A stretch of DNA of 64,000 nt. Origin: Nephrocerus scutellatus. Its lineage: Eukaryota > Arthropoda > Insecta > Diptera > Pipunculidae. Below the pieces are notes generated by a model. That model saw only the letters and a program-made list of their open reading frames with translations, did no database searches and had not been told where the DNA came from. Below are positions 10,923 to 22,746 of the stretch, in pieces. The DNA lies in NCBI GenBank assembly GCA_947095585.1, contig OX352761.1, forward strand, positions 56,094,432-56,158,431, written 5' to 3'. Position 1 is the first letter of the stretch; every line of letters begins with the position of its first letter. The position numbers and the translations under genes were made by a program.

Positions 10923-11580
10923 TCACACCTTCCCCTCACTTCGGCGGATGCTGACTTTCCCTTTCCAAGTAACTAGTACTCCAAACCGAGTTTTCCCTTG
11001 TGTGTGGAGGAAATGTATTCGCCGCATCGTTCCAGATGCCACCCTTTCCTTGGCTTCATTTATTTTGGCCTGGAGTTCTTGGGGCAAGATTTCAGCCGTG
11101 GTCCCGGCGTCGTGCACCGTGTCGCTTCCTGTGAGTGGCAGGACGTCGTTATGCTGCCTGGGCGCCTCTGGGTTTGGGGGGTCACGTTGATCCGATACGA
11201 GCTTGGTGGGGTCTTCCTGGTATCCTCTGGTTGTCGGTTTCGCTGCTGCTGCTGCTACTGTTGCTACTACTACTGCTGCTGCTGCTGCTACTGTTGCTAC
11301 TGCTGCTACTGATGCTGCTGCTTCTATCTTTTCTGCTACGGCTCCGGTAGCGATGGCGAGTGCGGCGCGGAGTTCTTTGCCTACTGCGATTGTTCCTCTC
11401 TCGGGTGTTGCGTCCTAGGTCGTCGTCGTCTAGTTTGAGGTCTGGGAGTTTTATCGTTCGTTTGGCATTGCTCCGGATAAAAGCTGCGAGCATCCTTCGT
11501 TTCTTGTGGGCGCTGTCCACCGACATCTTCTGTCCTGGTGATTCGGGTCCTGATAATCCCCATGCATTTTCATCATGCAT
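10923..11580 (-). pseudogene. Third ORF, copy 2
   Basis: The layout matches copy 1a: an ATG frame from 11580 with an Asp run and Arg/Ser and poly-Ser tail ending at 11182, and a second, one-base-offset frame with the Ala-rich segment that runs through the polypurine tract into the first LTR bases. The base count between frames is the same as in copy 1a, so the offset is a shared property of the family. No known domain is recognised. Confidence 0.5.
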
Positions 11581-14500
11581 CTGGCTTCTCTTTTCGGCTT
11601 GTGCTCTGTGGTGTGGTTGCTTGAGGTTTGTTGCTGAGTGTTTTGGCCTCGTGGTTTTAATGGACAGGCGTTTTGCCCATGACTCTTTGCTTGCAAGCTA
11701 TGTGGGTAGCTATACCCTTTATTCTGCCGTTTGCTACTGTAATGTATTTCTGTTGATTCCTGAGGGTGTTCCACGTGAGGTGGCATTGCGAGGTGGTTGT
11801 TGCGATGCGGTTTGTCTTTTCTGGCTCGGGTGGGGGGTTTCAGTGAAAGTCCTTTAGTTCACTGACATGGGCTGTGCGCTCCTTACTTTGTCCATGTTTC
11901 CTCAGCCTTACGATGACTGGCGAGATGAAGTCCATCACGTAGTATGGTCCATCGTATCGCGACGCTAGCTTACTGGCGAACCCTTCTACTGCTTTCGATA
12001 AGTGGTGCTGTTTGACCAGTACTAACTTCCCGATTTCTGGCTTCCAAGTACGTCGCCTGAGATTGTAGTGGCGGGCTTGGTCCTTTGCGGCTCGTTCCAG
12101 GTTCTGTCGCACGATCTCGAAGATTTCTCTCATTCGGGTCTCTCGGTCCTCGGGGTCTTTACCTAGCGTGCCTGTCCCCGGAGTGGTCTCGTCATATAGT
12201 GTGTGTGGGAGGCGTGGTTCTCGGCCTTGTGTCAGAAAGGCTGGGCTGTACCCCGTTGAGTCCTGAACGCTTGAGTTTATCGCCAACATGACTTCGGGCA
12301 GCCTTTCGTCCCAAGTGCGTTGTTGTGACCCTGATAGTTGTGCAATTATCGTTTTGATGGTGCGGTTGGCTCTTTCCGTAGGGTTTTCCTGGGGGGTGTA
12401 CGGTGCTGTAAACTGCTGGCGTATGCCCATGGTCTCCAAAAATCGACGAAACGCTCCGCTGCTCCGTTATCAGGATTTTGGGCACGCCGTATCGTGCCAG
12501 TATACGTTCGCGAAACGCCCGTTGAACTCCTTCCGTCGTTGCCCTCCTCATTGGGATCATTTCAACCCACTTTGAGAACCGATCAAAGAAGACTAGTAGC
12601 ATGGTATTTCCGTGTTTCGATCTGGGGAGTGGCCCAATGAAGTCACTGCACAACGTGGCCCATGGTTCGTCGGCCACCTGGGTTAGCATCTTCCCTGCTG
12701 CTTGCTGTTGACTGGGTTTGTAGCACTGGCAGCTTTCGCATCTCTTCACGTGCTGTCGGATGTCGCGAAACATACCCGGCCAATAGTAGCGACCACATAT
12801 TCTCGCCGTGGTCTTCCGGATTCCTAGGTGTCCTGCTGACGCGCTGTCGTGGTTCTCTTGTAATACTCGACTTCGCAGGGTACTCGGCACACACAGCTTC
12901 CATGGTGCGTTGTCCTCGTCTCCGGCTCGATGCCCTATGTGTCGATACAGTTGTTGACCTTCGATCACGTAGTCGGGGAATTTGGCGGGGTCCTCTGCGA
13001 CCTGGTGGATTTTCTTCTGCAGCCAGTGGCACTTCTGTTGCCCGGTGTGTTCTTCGGAGGTCGTCATCAGCGTTTCTTGAGGTTGTCTTGATAGCGCGTC
13101 TGCGACGACGTTGAGTTTACCCCGCCTGTATTGTATGTCATATGTGTATTGTTGTAGCTCCAGTGCCCATCGTGCGATCCGACCGGAGGGGCTGGATATG
13201 GAGTTGAGCCATTTGAGGGAGAGGTGGTCTGTTACTACCGTGAACCTATACCCTTCGATATACGCCCGCATCTTCCGTATTCCCCATATGATAGCCAGGC
13301 ATTCCTTCTCGGTCGGCGAGTAATTCCTCTCTGCAGGGTTTAGATGCCGGCTGGCGTAAGCTATGACCCGTTCACTGTCGTCAATCTCCTGGGTGAGGAC
13401 TACCCCCAAGCCGTAATCGCTGGCATCTGTCTAAAGTGTGAATTTCTTAGAGAAATCGGGGCATGCCAAGATTGGGGCCTCGGTAAGTTTAACCTTCAGT
13501 GTTTCGAATGCTTCCTGTTGCTCCTCTCCCCACTTCCAGTGCTTCCCTTTCTTGAGTAAGTTGGTCATCGGTCGTACGGTCTCGGCAAAATCTGGGACAA
13601 ACCGTCGGTACCATGAAGCGATGCCCAGAAACCGGCGCACTTCTCGTACATTCCTTGGTGGTTGGAGTTCTTTGATCGCCGCCACTTTGTCGGGGTCAGT
13701 GTGTATGCCTTTGTTACTGACCACGTGTCCCAGGTATCGTATTTCTGTTTTGCAGAATTCACACTTTTCCGGGTTAATTTTTAAGTTAGCCATTTGCAAT
13801 CGCTTGAACACCTTGCGCAGATTTTCTATGTGTTCGTCAAACGTTCTCCCGATGACAACTATGTCATCCAGGTATGCAAACGCATGGGGCTCCATCTCTG
13901 GTCCGATGACTCGATCGAGCGCTCGCTGGAAGGTTGCGGGGGCTGAGTGCAGTCCAAACGGCATAACGCGCCATTGAAACAGTCCACGGCCGGGTACCGT
14001 GAAGGCGGTGTACTGCTTACTCCTCTCCTCCATGGGGATTTGCCAATATCCATTTCTCAGGTCCAGGCTACTGATGAATTTTGCGCCGCGAAGCTTTTCT
14101 AGGATGTGTTGGATTCGTGGTAACGGGTATGCGTCGGGCACCGATCGTGCATTCAGTTCTCGATAGTCGATACAGAGTCTCCATTTGCCCGTCTTCTTTC
14201 GCACGAGAACTATGGGCGCGCTGTGGGGGCTATGCGAAGGCTCGATACATCCCTTTTCCAACAACTCGTCGATCTCTGTGTTTATTATTTCCTGCATGGC
14301 TGGATTACGGGGGAAGTAGCGTTGTTTTATGGGACGCTCGTCGTGCATGACGATTCTGTGTTCCGCGATGTTGGAGACGGCGGGTAGTTGATCAAATTTC
14401 TTGAATTCTTGTTGCAGAAACGCTGAAAGCTGTTCTTGTTCTCTCCGTGGTGTTTCCTGCGTGGTGGTGCATTGTCGGATGTGTTCGGCGGGCGTTGTTC

Positions 14501-14759
14501 TGTGTTGTAATTTTATGGTCTGGCCACCGCAGCTTAGACGGGCCTCCACCCGTGACAAAAAGTCCAAACCTAATATTACTTCGTCCATTGCATCGGGGAG
14601 AATCAAGAATGGAAACTGTATCTCCCTATTACCTATCTTGACATCTAGCTGTAGGGCTTCTCGGATCAGCTTGGCTGTCCCTTCGGCCATCCGCATGGTC
14701 ACATCTACGGGTAGGCCCTTTGTTGTTCCTCTTTTGTCCTCCGCAAAACGTTCGCTCAC
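11451..14759 (-). pseudogene. pol: pol, copy 2, multiply disabled
   Basis: Protease (DTGA region), RT with YLDD, RNase H and integrase are recognisable. Lesions are: the 307-bp gag/protease deletion at 14869/14870, which removes the frameshift signal; a CAG-to-TAG stop in RNase H (13431-13433, FTLQTDAS context); a 17-bp deletion at 12463/12464 removing the DNG of the integrase core; and a TGA at 11840-11842 in the integrase tail. The last two are shared with copies 3 and 4, the first two are private. Confidence 0.88.
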
Positions 14760-14841
14760 GAAACTCCTAGTAGCCCCTGTGTCGATCGTAGCTTTTACCG
14801 GTGTTCCTCCTAGGGTGATGGTGGCGAATATCCGGTTGGAA

Positions 14842-15672
14842 TCAAATGCGAGGAAGTTTACTGAGTCCGTCTTCCGCTAGGCTGATGAGTTCGTGGAGGT
14901 CTCTAAAGTCCTTACTCCGGATATAGTACTGGTACTCTTGACGACAGTTCCGGAAGATCCTTTCGACCTGTTGTGTAGTGGTGTAGTTAGCGTGCCTCAT
15001 GAGATTTTGCATGACGATGACGAAATCCTTGAAGCACTCCTTTGGCTTTTGTTGGCGTTGACGAATTTCGTCTTCCAAGTGTTCCCAGTACCTGGAGGGC
15101 AGGAAGAACTGTAGGAAGTCTGTCGTGAAGGCGTTCCAGGTCTCCCATTTTCGGTTGTTGTTGCGGAACCATAATAACGCACGATCACGGAGCAGTTCCG
15201 GCATGGTTCTCGGCAGGAGGTCCCTGTTTAAACAGTAGGCATCCGCCAGTTCTTCTAGCCTTTCGATGAACAGAAGGGGCTCCTTACCCCCATCGTATCT
15301 CACTGACCACTTCCTCACTTGGTCCATTATTTGAGCGTACGACGTAAGTGTCGTGCCCGTCCTGTTTCGCGTTGGGACCAGTTCCGGTGGTGTCGGAGAT
15401 GTTGCCCTGATGGTTGTCTTTAGTTCGTCTCGTGCAGTATCTTCAGACGGGTTTAGAGTTATCACGGGCGCTGGTGACAGGCTGCGTCTATGCTTATCCT
15501 CGAGCTCACTTAGGCGTATCTCGTCCTCCGACGTAACGTCTCGTCCCGAAACATAGCTGGAAAACCTTTTCCTTAACTCTTCCACTGCGCCGTTGCTGTC
15601 GATTCGGAACTCGCTCATGTAGCTCTTCAGCTCCTCTTTTGACAGTGTATAAATCCAACTGGTCTTAACCAT
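14842..15672 (-). pseudogene. gag: gag, copy 2, zinc-knuckle region deleted
   Basis: The first ~268 residues match intact Gag (ATG at 15672, SAP-like N-terminus, capsid region). The 307-bp deletion at 14869/14870 removes both Cys clusters and the G GGA AAC site and appends a few out-of-frame residues. RNA packaging and Pol production from this copy should fail. Confidence 0.85.
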
Positions 15673-15735
15673 CGTGGTTATCTAATTGTGTTCTTTCTTT
15701 ATTGGTATAATTTCTTTTCTCTATCAAATTCCAGG

Positions 15736-15753
15736 GTCCCTGCTCGGGCGCCA
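15736..15753 (-). other. Primer binding site, copy 2
   Basis: Same tRNA-Lys-type 18-mer as at 8934-8951, two bases inside the LTR end at 15756. Confidence 0.78.
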
Positions 15754-15755
15754 AT

Positions 15756-17611
15756 TGTAACGAGGTTTTTCCCAGCCGGGGTAAAACTCAGTGTGACCAG
15801 GGTTCCTTCTACTACTAGGGTCGTTACAATAAAAAGAATTTGTTTGTTTAGGGAATGGAATTCAATTGGTTTTATTATTTTTTCCTTTTCTTAGCTTAAT
15901 CCGTAAACTTAAAACTATTATTGGCTTAAAACTACGTATAAGGTTAAATTGTGTTTGTTAGGCAAAGATTTCACTCTTGCACTCTCGGCCGTGAGGATAG
16001 TTGTACTAGCGTAAGGCGTGGACGTGAAGGCAAGGATTTCACTCTTGCACTTTCAAGCGTGAGGATAGTTGTACTAGCGTAAAGCGTGGACGTGAAGGCA
16101 AGGATTTCACTCTTGCACTTTCAAGCGTGAGGATAATGATACTAGCGTAAAGCGTGGGCGTGAAGGCAAGGATTTCGCTCTTGCACTTTCAAGCGTGAGG
16201 ATAATGATACTAGCGTGAAGGCAAGGATTTCACTCTTGCATTTTCAGGCGTGAGGATAATGATACTAGCGTGAAGGCAAGGATTTCACTCTTGCACTTTC
16301 AGGCGTGAGGATAATGATACTAGCGTGAAGGCAAGGATTTCACTCTTGCACTTTCAGGCGTGAGGATAGTTATACTAGCGTAAAGCGTGGGCGTGAAGGC
16401 AAGGATTTCACTCTTGCACTTTCAGGCGTGAGGATAGTTATACTAGCGTAAAGCGTGGGCGTGAAGGCAAGGATTTCACTCTTGCACTTTCGATCGTACA
16501 CTTGTTGCCGGGAGGAGGGATCACTAGGAAAGAAGACCGATTGTTAGGACTGCTGGCCTTTTATACTCTTCCGTCGAGTGAAGGAGTCCCGTTAAATGCT
16601 ACGATCGAAGAGTCCGTTAAATCGTATGATCGGTCGATGGTGTATTGTTGTTGCTTCCTTTGTTCTGGCATTGTTGTTGTTGTTTGTTGTTGGCCGGTTA
16701 GCATTGCTGCGCTTGATGGCTTGTTGTTGGCCGGTTAGCATTGCTGCGCTTGATGGCTTGTTGTTCCCAGGTCCCGTTGATGCAACGATAGGGAAATCCG
16801 TTAAATCATACGATCGACCAGTGGTGTGGCGTTGTTGTTGCCTCCGTCGACCCTATGTTGTTTGTTGATTTTCCTGGTCACCATGCATTGCGTGCTGTTT
16901 GTTGTTGTTCTATTTGTGATTCGGTGCCGTCTTATAATACATGCTCGTTGTTGTTGTCATCGATCGGATCTTCCGAGTCTGTGTTGTTTGCTTGTTGTTG
17001 TTGTACCTCTCTGCTTGTCTGATAATGCTGTGAACTGTACGCGGCCATGTATTGCATATTGTTTGTTGTTGTTTCTTGAATCGACATCGATCGGATATTC
17101 TATGTCTGTGGTGACTCGTACTGCCTGTGTGTTGTTGTTGCTTGAATCGACATCGATCGGATATTCTATGTCTGTGGTGACTCGTACTGCCTGTGTGTTG
17201 TTTTTGCTTCCGAGTGTATTGCGGGTGCGTTTACTCCTTAGTCATCGATTTGGGTATTCCCAGTCTGTGTGATCTCGTATCATGTTGTTGTTGTTTCGCT
17301 CAGCCGCTTGATGATGATGCGTACTAGCTATGTGTGGTGAGTTTACGAGAGAAGAGAGGAAAAGGGGAAACAATAGAAAACTGGAGTTTCCTGAACCATA
17401 AGACGAGAGTATTCTTTTGGTGAGTGTTTTTACAATTCACTCAAGGAGAGTGGGCAGCATGTTGCAATCCACTTAAGGAGAGTGGGCAACATGTTAAAAT
17501 ACTATGGTGTCTGTTTGTAATGGGTATACAAGTTTATTTTTATTAAAATTAAAAATGTATATATACGAATAGTGTGGGAAAAAATTGTGTGGGACAATTT
17601 TTTTCCTCACA
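15756..17611 (-). repeat. Complete LTR between copies 2 and 3 (1856 bp)
   Basis: The ends are as in the LTR at 8954-10927. It is shorter because its tandem array has fewer units. Near 16610 it reads AGAGTCCGTTAAATCG where the 8954-10927 LTR has a different short sequence; the LTRs at 22747 and 29513 share the former version. Confidence 0.88.
15962..16491. repeat. Tandem repeat array in LTR, about 8.5 units
   Basis: Same 55/68-bp unit family as at 9160-9805 but with fewer copies and a different order of long and short units. Confidence 0.85.
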
Positions 17612-18264
17612 CCTTCCCCTCACTTCGGCGGATGCTGACTTTCCCTTTCCAAGTAACTAGTACTCCAAACCGAGTTTTCCCTTGTGTGTGGAGGAAATGT
17701 ATTCGCCGCATCGTTCCAGATGCCACCCTTTCCTTGGCTTCATTTATTTTGGCCTGGAGTTCTTGGGGCAAGATTTCAGCCGTGGTCCCGGCGTCGTGCA
17801 CCGTGTCGCTTCCTGTGAGTGGCAGGACGTCGTTATGCTGCCTGGGCGCCTCTGGGTTTGGGGGGTCACGTTGATCCGATACGAGCTTGGTGGGGTCTTC
17901 CTGGTATCCTCTGGTTGTCGGTTTCGCTGCTGCTGCTGCTACTGTTGCTACTACTACTGCTGCTGCTGCTGCTACTGTTGCTACTGCTGCTACTGATGCT
18001 GCTGCTTCTATCTTTTCTGCTACGGCTCCGGTAGCGATGGCGAGTGCGGCGCGGAGTTCTTTGCCTACTGCGATTGTTCCTCTCTCGGGTGTTGCGTCCT
18101 AGGTCGTCGTCGTCTAGTTTGAGGTCTGGGAGTTTTATCGTTCGTTCGGCATTGCTCCGGATAAAAGCTGCGAGCATCCTTCGTTTCTTGTGGGCGCTGT
18201 CCACCGACATCTTCTGTCCTGGTGATTCGGGTCCTGATAATCCCCATGCATTTTCATCATGCAT
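17607..18264 (-). pseudogene. Third ORF, copy 3
   Basis: Same two-frame arrangement as in copies 1a and 2: ATG frame 18264 to 17866 with Arg/Ser-rich tail, and a one-base-offset frame ending in the first LTR bases at 17607-17609. Sequence is nearly identical to copy 2. Confidence 0.5.
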
Positions 18265-21200
18265 CTGGCTTCTCTTTTCGGCTTGTGCTCTGTGGTGTGG
18301 TTGCTTGAGGTTTGTTGCTGAGTGTTTTGGCCTCGTGGTTTTAATGGACAGGCGTTTTGCCCATGACTCTTTGCTTGCAAGCTATGTGGGTAGCTATACC
18401 CTTTATTCTGCCGTTTGCTACTGTAATGTATTTCTGTTGATTCCTGAGGGTGTTCCACGTGAGGTGGCATTGCGAGGTGGTTGTTGCGATGCGGTTTGTC
18501 TTTTCTGGCTCGGGTGGGGGGTTTCAGTGAAAGTCCTTTAGTTCACTGACATGGGCTGTGCGCTCCTTACTTTGTCCATGTTTCCTCAGCCTTACGATGA
18601 CTGGCGAGATGAAGTCCATCACGTAGTATGGTCCATCGTATCGCGACGCTAGCTTACTGGCGAACCCTTCTACTGCTTTCGATAAGTGGTGCTGTTTGAC
18701 CAGTACTAACTTCCCGATTTCTGGCTTCCAAGTACGTCGCCTGAGATTGTAGTGGCGGGCTTGGTCCTTTGCGGCTCGTTCCAGGTTCTGTCGCACGATC
18801 TCGAAGATTTCTCTCATTCGGGTCTCTCGGTCCTCGGGGTCTTTACCTAGCGTGCCTGTCCCCGGAGTGGTCTCGTCATATAGTGTGTGTGGGAGGCGTG
18901 GTTCTCGGCCTTGTGTCAGAAAGGCTGGGCTGTACCCCGTTGAGTCCTGAACTCTTGAGTTTATCGCCAACATGACTTCGGGCAGCCTTTCGTCCCAAGT
19001 GCGTTGTTGTGACCCTGATAGTTGTGCAATTATCGTTTTGATGGTGCGGTTGGCTCTTTCCGTAGGGTTTTCCTGGGGGGTGTACGGTGCTGTAAACTGC
19101 TGGCGTATGCCCATGGTCTCCAAAAATCGACGAAACGCTCCGCTGCTCCGTTATCAGGATTTTGGGCACGCCGTATCGTGCCAGTATACGTTCGCGAAAC
19201 GCCCGTTGAACTCCTTCCGTCGTTGCCCTCCTCATTGGGATCATTTCAACCCACTTTGAGAACCGATCAAAGAAGGCTAGTAGCATGGTATTTCCGTGTT
19301 TCGATCTGGGGAGTGGCCCAATGAAGTCACTGCACAACGTGGCCCATGGTTCGTCGGCCACCTGGGTTAGCATCTTCCCTGCTGCTTGCTGTTGACTGGG
19401 TTTGTAGCACTGGCAGCTTTCGCATCTCTTCACGTGCTGTCGGATGTCGCGAAACATACCCGGCCAATAGTAGCGACCACATATTCTCGCCGTGGTCTTC
19501 CGGATTCCTAGGTGTCCTGCTGACGCGCTGTCGTGGTTCTCTTGTAATACTCGACTTCGCAGGGTACTCGGCACACACAGCTTCCATGGTGCGTTGTCCT
19601 CGTCTCCGGCTCGATGCCCTATGTGTCGATACAGTTGTTGACCTTCGATCACGTAGTCGGGGAATTTGGCGGGGTCCTCTGCGACCTGGTGGATTTTCTT
19701 CTGCAGCCAGTGGCACTTCTGTTGCCCGGTGTGTTCTTCGGAGGTCGTCATCAGCGTTTCTTGAGGTTGTCTTGATAGCGCGTCTGCGACGACGTTGAGT
19801 TTACCCCGCCTGTATTGTATGTCATATGTGTATTGTTGTAGCTCCAGTGCCCATCGTGCGATCCGACCGGAGGGGCTGGATATGGAGTTGAGCCATTTGA
19901 GGGAGAGGTGGTCTGTTACTACCGTGAACCTATACCCTTCGATATACGCCCGCATCTTCCGTATTCCCCATATGATAGCCAGGCATTCCTTCTCGGTCGG
20001 CGAGTAATTCCTCTCTGCAGGGTTTAGATGCCGGCTGGCGTAAGCTATGACCCGTTCACTGTCGTCAATCTCCTGGGTGAGGACTACCCCCAAGCCGTAA
20101 TCGCTGGCATCTGTCTGAAGTGTGAATTTCTTAGAGAAATCGGGGCATGCCAAGATTGGGGCCTCGGTAAGTTTAACCTTCAGTGTTTCGAATGCTTCCT
20201 GTTGCTCCTCTCCCCACTTCCAGTGCTTCCCTTTCTTGAGTAAGTTGGTCATCGGTCGTACGGTCTCGGCAAAATCTGGGACAAACCGTCGGTACCATGA
20301 AGCGATGCCCAGAAACCGGCGCACTTCTCGTACATTCCTTGGTGGTTGGAGTTCTTTGATCGCCGCCACTTTGTCGGGGTCAGTGTGTATGCCTTTGTTA
20401 CTGACCACGTGTCCCAGGTATCGTATTTCTGTTTTGCAGAATTCACACTTTTCCGGGTTAATTTTTAAGTTAGCCATTTGCAATCGCTTGAACACCTTGC
20501 GCAGATTTTCTATGTGTTCGTCAAACGTCCTCCCGATGACAACTATGTCATCCAGGTATGCAAACGCATGGGGCTCCATCTCTGGTCCGATGACTCGATC
20601 GAGCGCTCGCTGGAAGGTTGCGGGGGCTGAGTGCAGTCCAAACGGCATAACGCGCCATTGAAACAGTCCACGGCCGGGTACCGTGAAGGCGGTGTACTGC
20701 TTACTCCTCTCCTCCATGGGGATTTGCCAATATCCATTTCTCAGGTCCAGGCTACTGATGAATTTTGCGCCGCGAAGCTTTTCTAGGATGTGTTGGATTC
20801 GTGGTAACGGGTATGCGTCGGGCACCGATCGTGCATTCAGTTCTCGATAGTCGATACAGAGTCTCCATTTGCCCGTCTTCTTTCGCACGAGAACTATGGG
20901 CGCGCTGTGGGGGCTATGCGAAGGCTCGATACATCCCTTTTCCAACAACTCGTCGATCTCTGTGTTTATTATTTCCTGCATGGCTGGATTACGGGGGAAG
21001 TAGCGTTGTTTTATGGGACGCTCGTCGTGCATGACGATTCTGTGTTCCGCGATGTTGGAGACGGCGGGTAGTTGATCAAATTTCTTGAATTCTTGTTGCA
21101 GAAACGCTGAAAGCTGTTCTTGTTCTCTCCGTGGTGTTTCCTGCGTGGTGGTGCATTGTCGGATGTGTTCGGCGGGCGTTGTTCTGTGTTGTAATTTTAT

Positions 21201-21677
21201 GGTCTGGCCACCGCAGCTTAGACGGGCCTCCACCCGTGACAAAAAGTCCAAACCTAATATTACTTCGTCCATTGCATCGGGGAGAATCAAGAATGGAAAC
21301 TGTATCTCCCTATTACCTATCTTGACATCTAGCTGTAGGGCTTCTCGGATCAGCTTGGCTGTCCCTTCGGCCATCCGCATGGTCACATCTACGGGTAGGC
21401 CCTTTGTTGTTCCTCTTTTGTCCTCCGCAAAACGTTCGCTCACGAAACTCCTAGTAGCCCCTGTGTCGATCGTAGCTTTTACCGGTGTTCCTCCTAGGGT
21501 GATGGTGGCGAATATCCGGTTGGAATCAAATGCGAGGAAGTTTACTGAGTCCGGGGTGTCGGCCTTGGGGTTTCCGTCGCACCACGGTTTCGGCGGTCCC
21601 CTTGCTCGTTTCCCGATCGTTCGACGCGTTTCCGGCAGCATTCCACGGTCCGAACATTTCGCAAGCCGCAGTCCCAA
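18135..21677 (-). pseudogene. pol: pol, copy 3, broken only in integrase
   Basis: This is the longest open pol in the array (21677 to 18876). Counting from 21677, the protease DTGA is at about residues 71-74, the RT YLDD at 374-377 (20547-20558), then RNase H (TDASDYGLGVV, TDHLSLKW) and the integrase zinc finger ending CESCQC. The 17-bp deletion at 19147/19148 removes the catalytic-core DNG and shifts frame; the original frame resumes at 19123 and meets a TGA at 18524-18526. Protease, RT and RNase H look intact, so only integration should be lost. Expression would be by -1 frameshift. Confidence 0.9.
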
Positions 21678-22663
21678 CAGAATATGGTTTGGGGGTTACG
21701 ACAGTCCCGCCTCATGTGTCCGTCCTGGCCACATCGCAGGCAAGCTGTCCTTACATTTATTCGTCCTTCCGGATTTTGTGCTACCATAAAACTCCTTTCG
21801 GGTTGTCTGGGCCGAGGCGAGGGTTTGATAGGTTCTGCTGCTCCAGCGATGCCTTCAAAGTCTTCCGCTAGGCTGATGAGTTCGTGGAGGTCTCTAAAGT
21901 CCTTACTCCGGATATAGTACTGGTACTCTTGACGACAGTTCCGGAAGATCCTTTCGACCTGTTGTGTAGTGGTGTAGTTAGCGTGCCTCATGAGATTTTG
22001 CATGACGATGACGAAATCCTTGAAGCACTCCTTTGGCTTTTGTTGGCGTTGACGAATTTCGTCTTCCAAGTGTTCCCAGTACCTGGAGGGCAGGAAGAAC
22101 TGTAGGAAGTCTGTCGTGAAGGCGTTCCAGGTCTCCCATTTTCGGTTGTTGTTGCGGAACCATAATAACGCACGATCACGGAGCAGTTCCGGCATGGTTC
22201 TCGGCAGGAGGTCCCTGTTTAAACAGTAGGCATCCGCCAGTTCTTCTAGCCTTTCGATGAACAGAAGGGGCTCCTTACCCCCATCGTATCTCACTGACCA
22301 CTTCCTCACTTGGTCCATTATTTGAGCGTACGACGTAAGTGTCGTGCCCGTCCTGTTTCGCGTTGGGACCAGTTCCGGTGGTGTCGGAGATGTTGCCCTG
22401 ATGGTTGTCTTTAGTTCGTCTCGTGCAGTATCTTCAGACGGGTTTAGAGTTATCACGGGCGCTGGTGACAGGCTGCGTCTATGCTTATCCTCGAGCTCAC
22501 TTAGGCGTATCTCGTCCTCCGACGTAACGTCTCGTCCCGAAACATAGCTGGAAAACCTTTTCCTTAACTCTTCCACTGCGCCGTTGCTGTCGATTCGGAA
22601 CTCGCTCATGTAGCTCTTCAGCTCCTCTTTTGACAGTGTATAAATCCAACTGGTCTTAACCAT
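21542..22663 (-). CDS. gag: Gag polyprotein, copy 3 (intact, 373 aa)
   Basis: Nearly identical to the copy 1b Gag: SAP-like N-terminus, capsid region, CX2CX4HX4C knuckle at 308-321 and a second Cys set with Val in the His position. The C-terminal 135 nt overlap pol in the -1 frame and contain the slippery site. This is the best candidate for a source of Gag and RT from the array. Confidence 0.87.
   Translation of the reverse strand: MVKTSWIYTLSKEELKSYMSEFRIDSNGAVEELRKRFSSYVSGRDVTSEDEIRLSELEDKHRRSLSPAPVITLNPSEDTARDELKTTIRATSPTPPELVPTRNRTGTTLTSYAQIMDQVRKWSVRYDGGKEPLLFIERLEELADAYCLNRDLLPRTMPELLRDRALLWFRNNNRKWETWNAFTTDFLQFFLPSRYWEHLEDEIRQRQQKPKECFKDFVIVMQNLMRHANYTTTQQVERIFRNCRQEYQYYIRSKDFRDLHELISLAEDFEGIAGAAEPIKPSPRPRQPERSFMVAQNPEGRINVRTACLRCGQDGHMRRDCRNPQTIFCWDCGLRNVRTVECCRKRVERSGNEQGDRRNRGATETPRPTPRTQ
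21567..21614 (-). promoter_or_regulatory. Predicted -1 frameshift signal, copy 3
   Basis: GGGAAAC at 21614-21608 is in the Gag frame as G GGA AAC, with the same spacer and possible stem as in copy 1b. Confidence 0.7.
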
Positions 22664-22726
22664 CGTGGTTATCTAATTGTGTTCTTTCTTTATTGGTATA
22701 ATTTCTTTTCTCTATCAAATTCCAGG

Positions 22727-22744
22727 GTCCCTGCTCGGGCGCCA
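22727..22744 (-). other. Primer binding site, copy 3
   Basis: Same tRNA-Lys-type 18-mer, two bases from the LTR start at 22747. Confidence 0.78.
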
Positions 22745-22746
22745 AT

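Larger units (their letters stand above)
8954..10927 (-). repeat. Complete LTR between copies 1b and 2 (1974 bp)
   Basis: Bounds are set by TG...CA ends: on the minus strand TGTGAGG at 10927 and CTCGTTACA at 8954, flanked by polypurine tract and primer site. From the minus-strand 5' side it holds an AAC-rich U3, a TATAAAAGG box (9879-9871), a tandem array (9160-9805) and AATAAA-type signals near 9041-9074. This layout puts the array inside R and/or U5. It serves as 5' LTR of copy 1b and 3' LTR of copy 2. Confidence 0.88.
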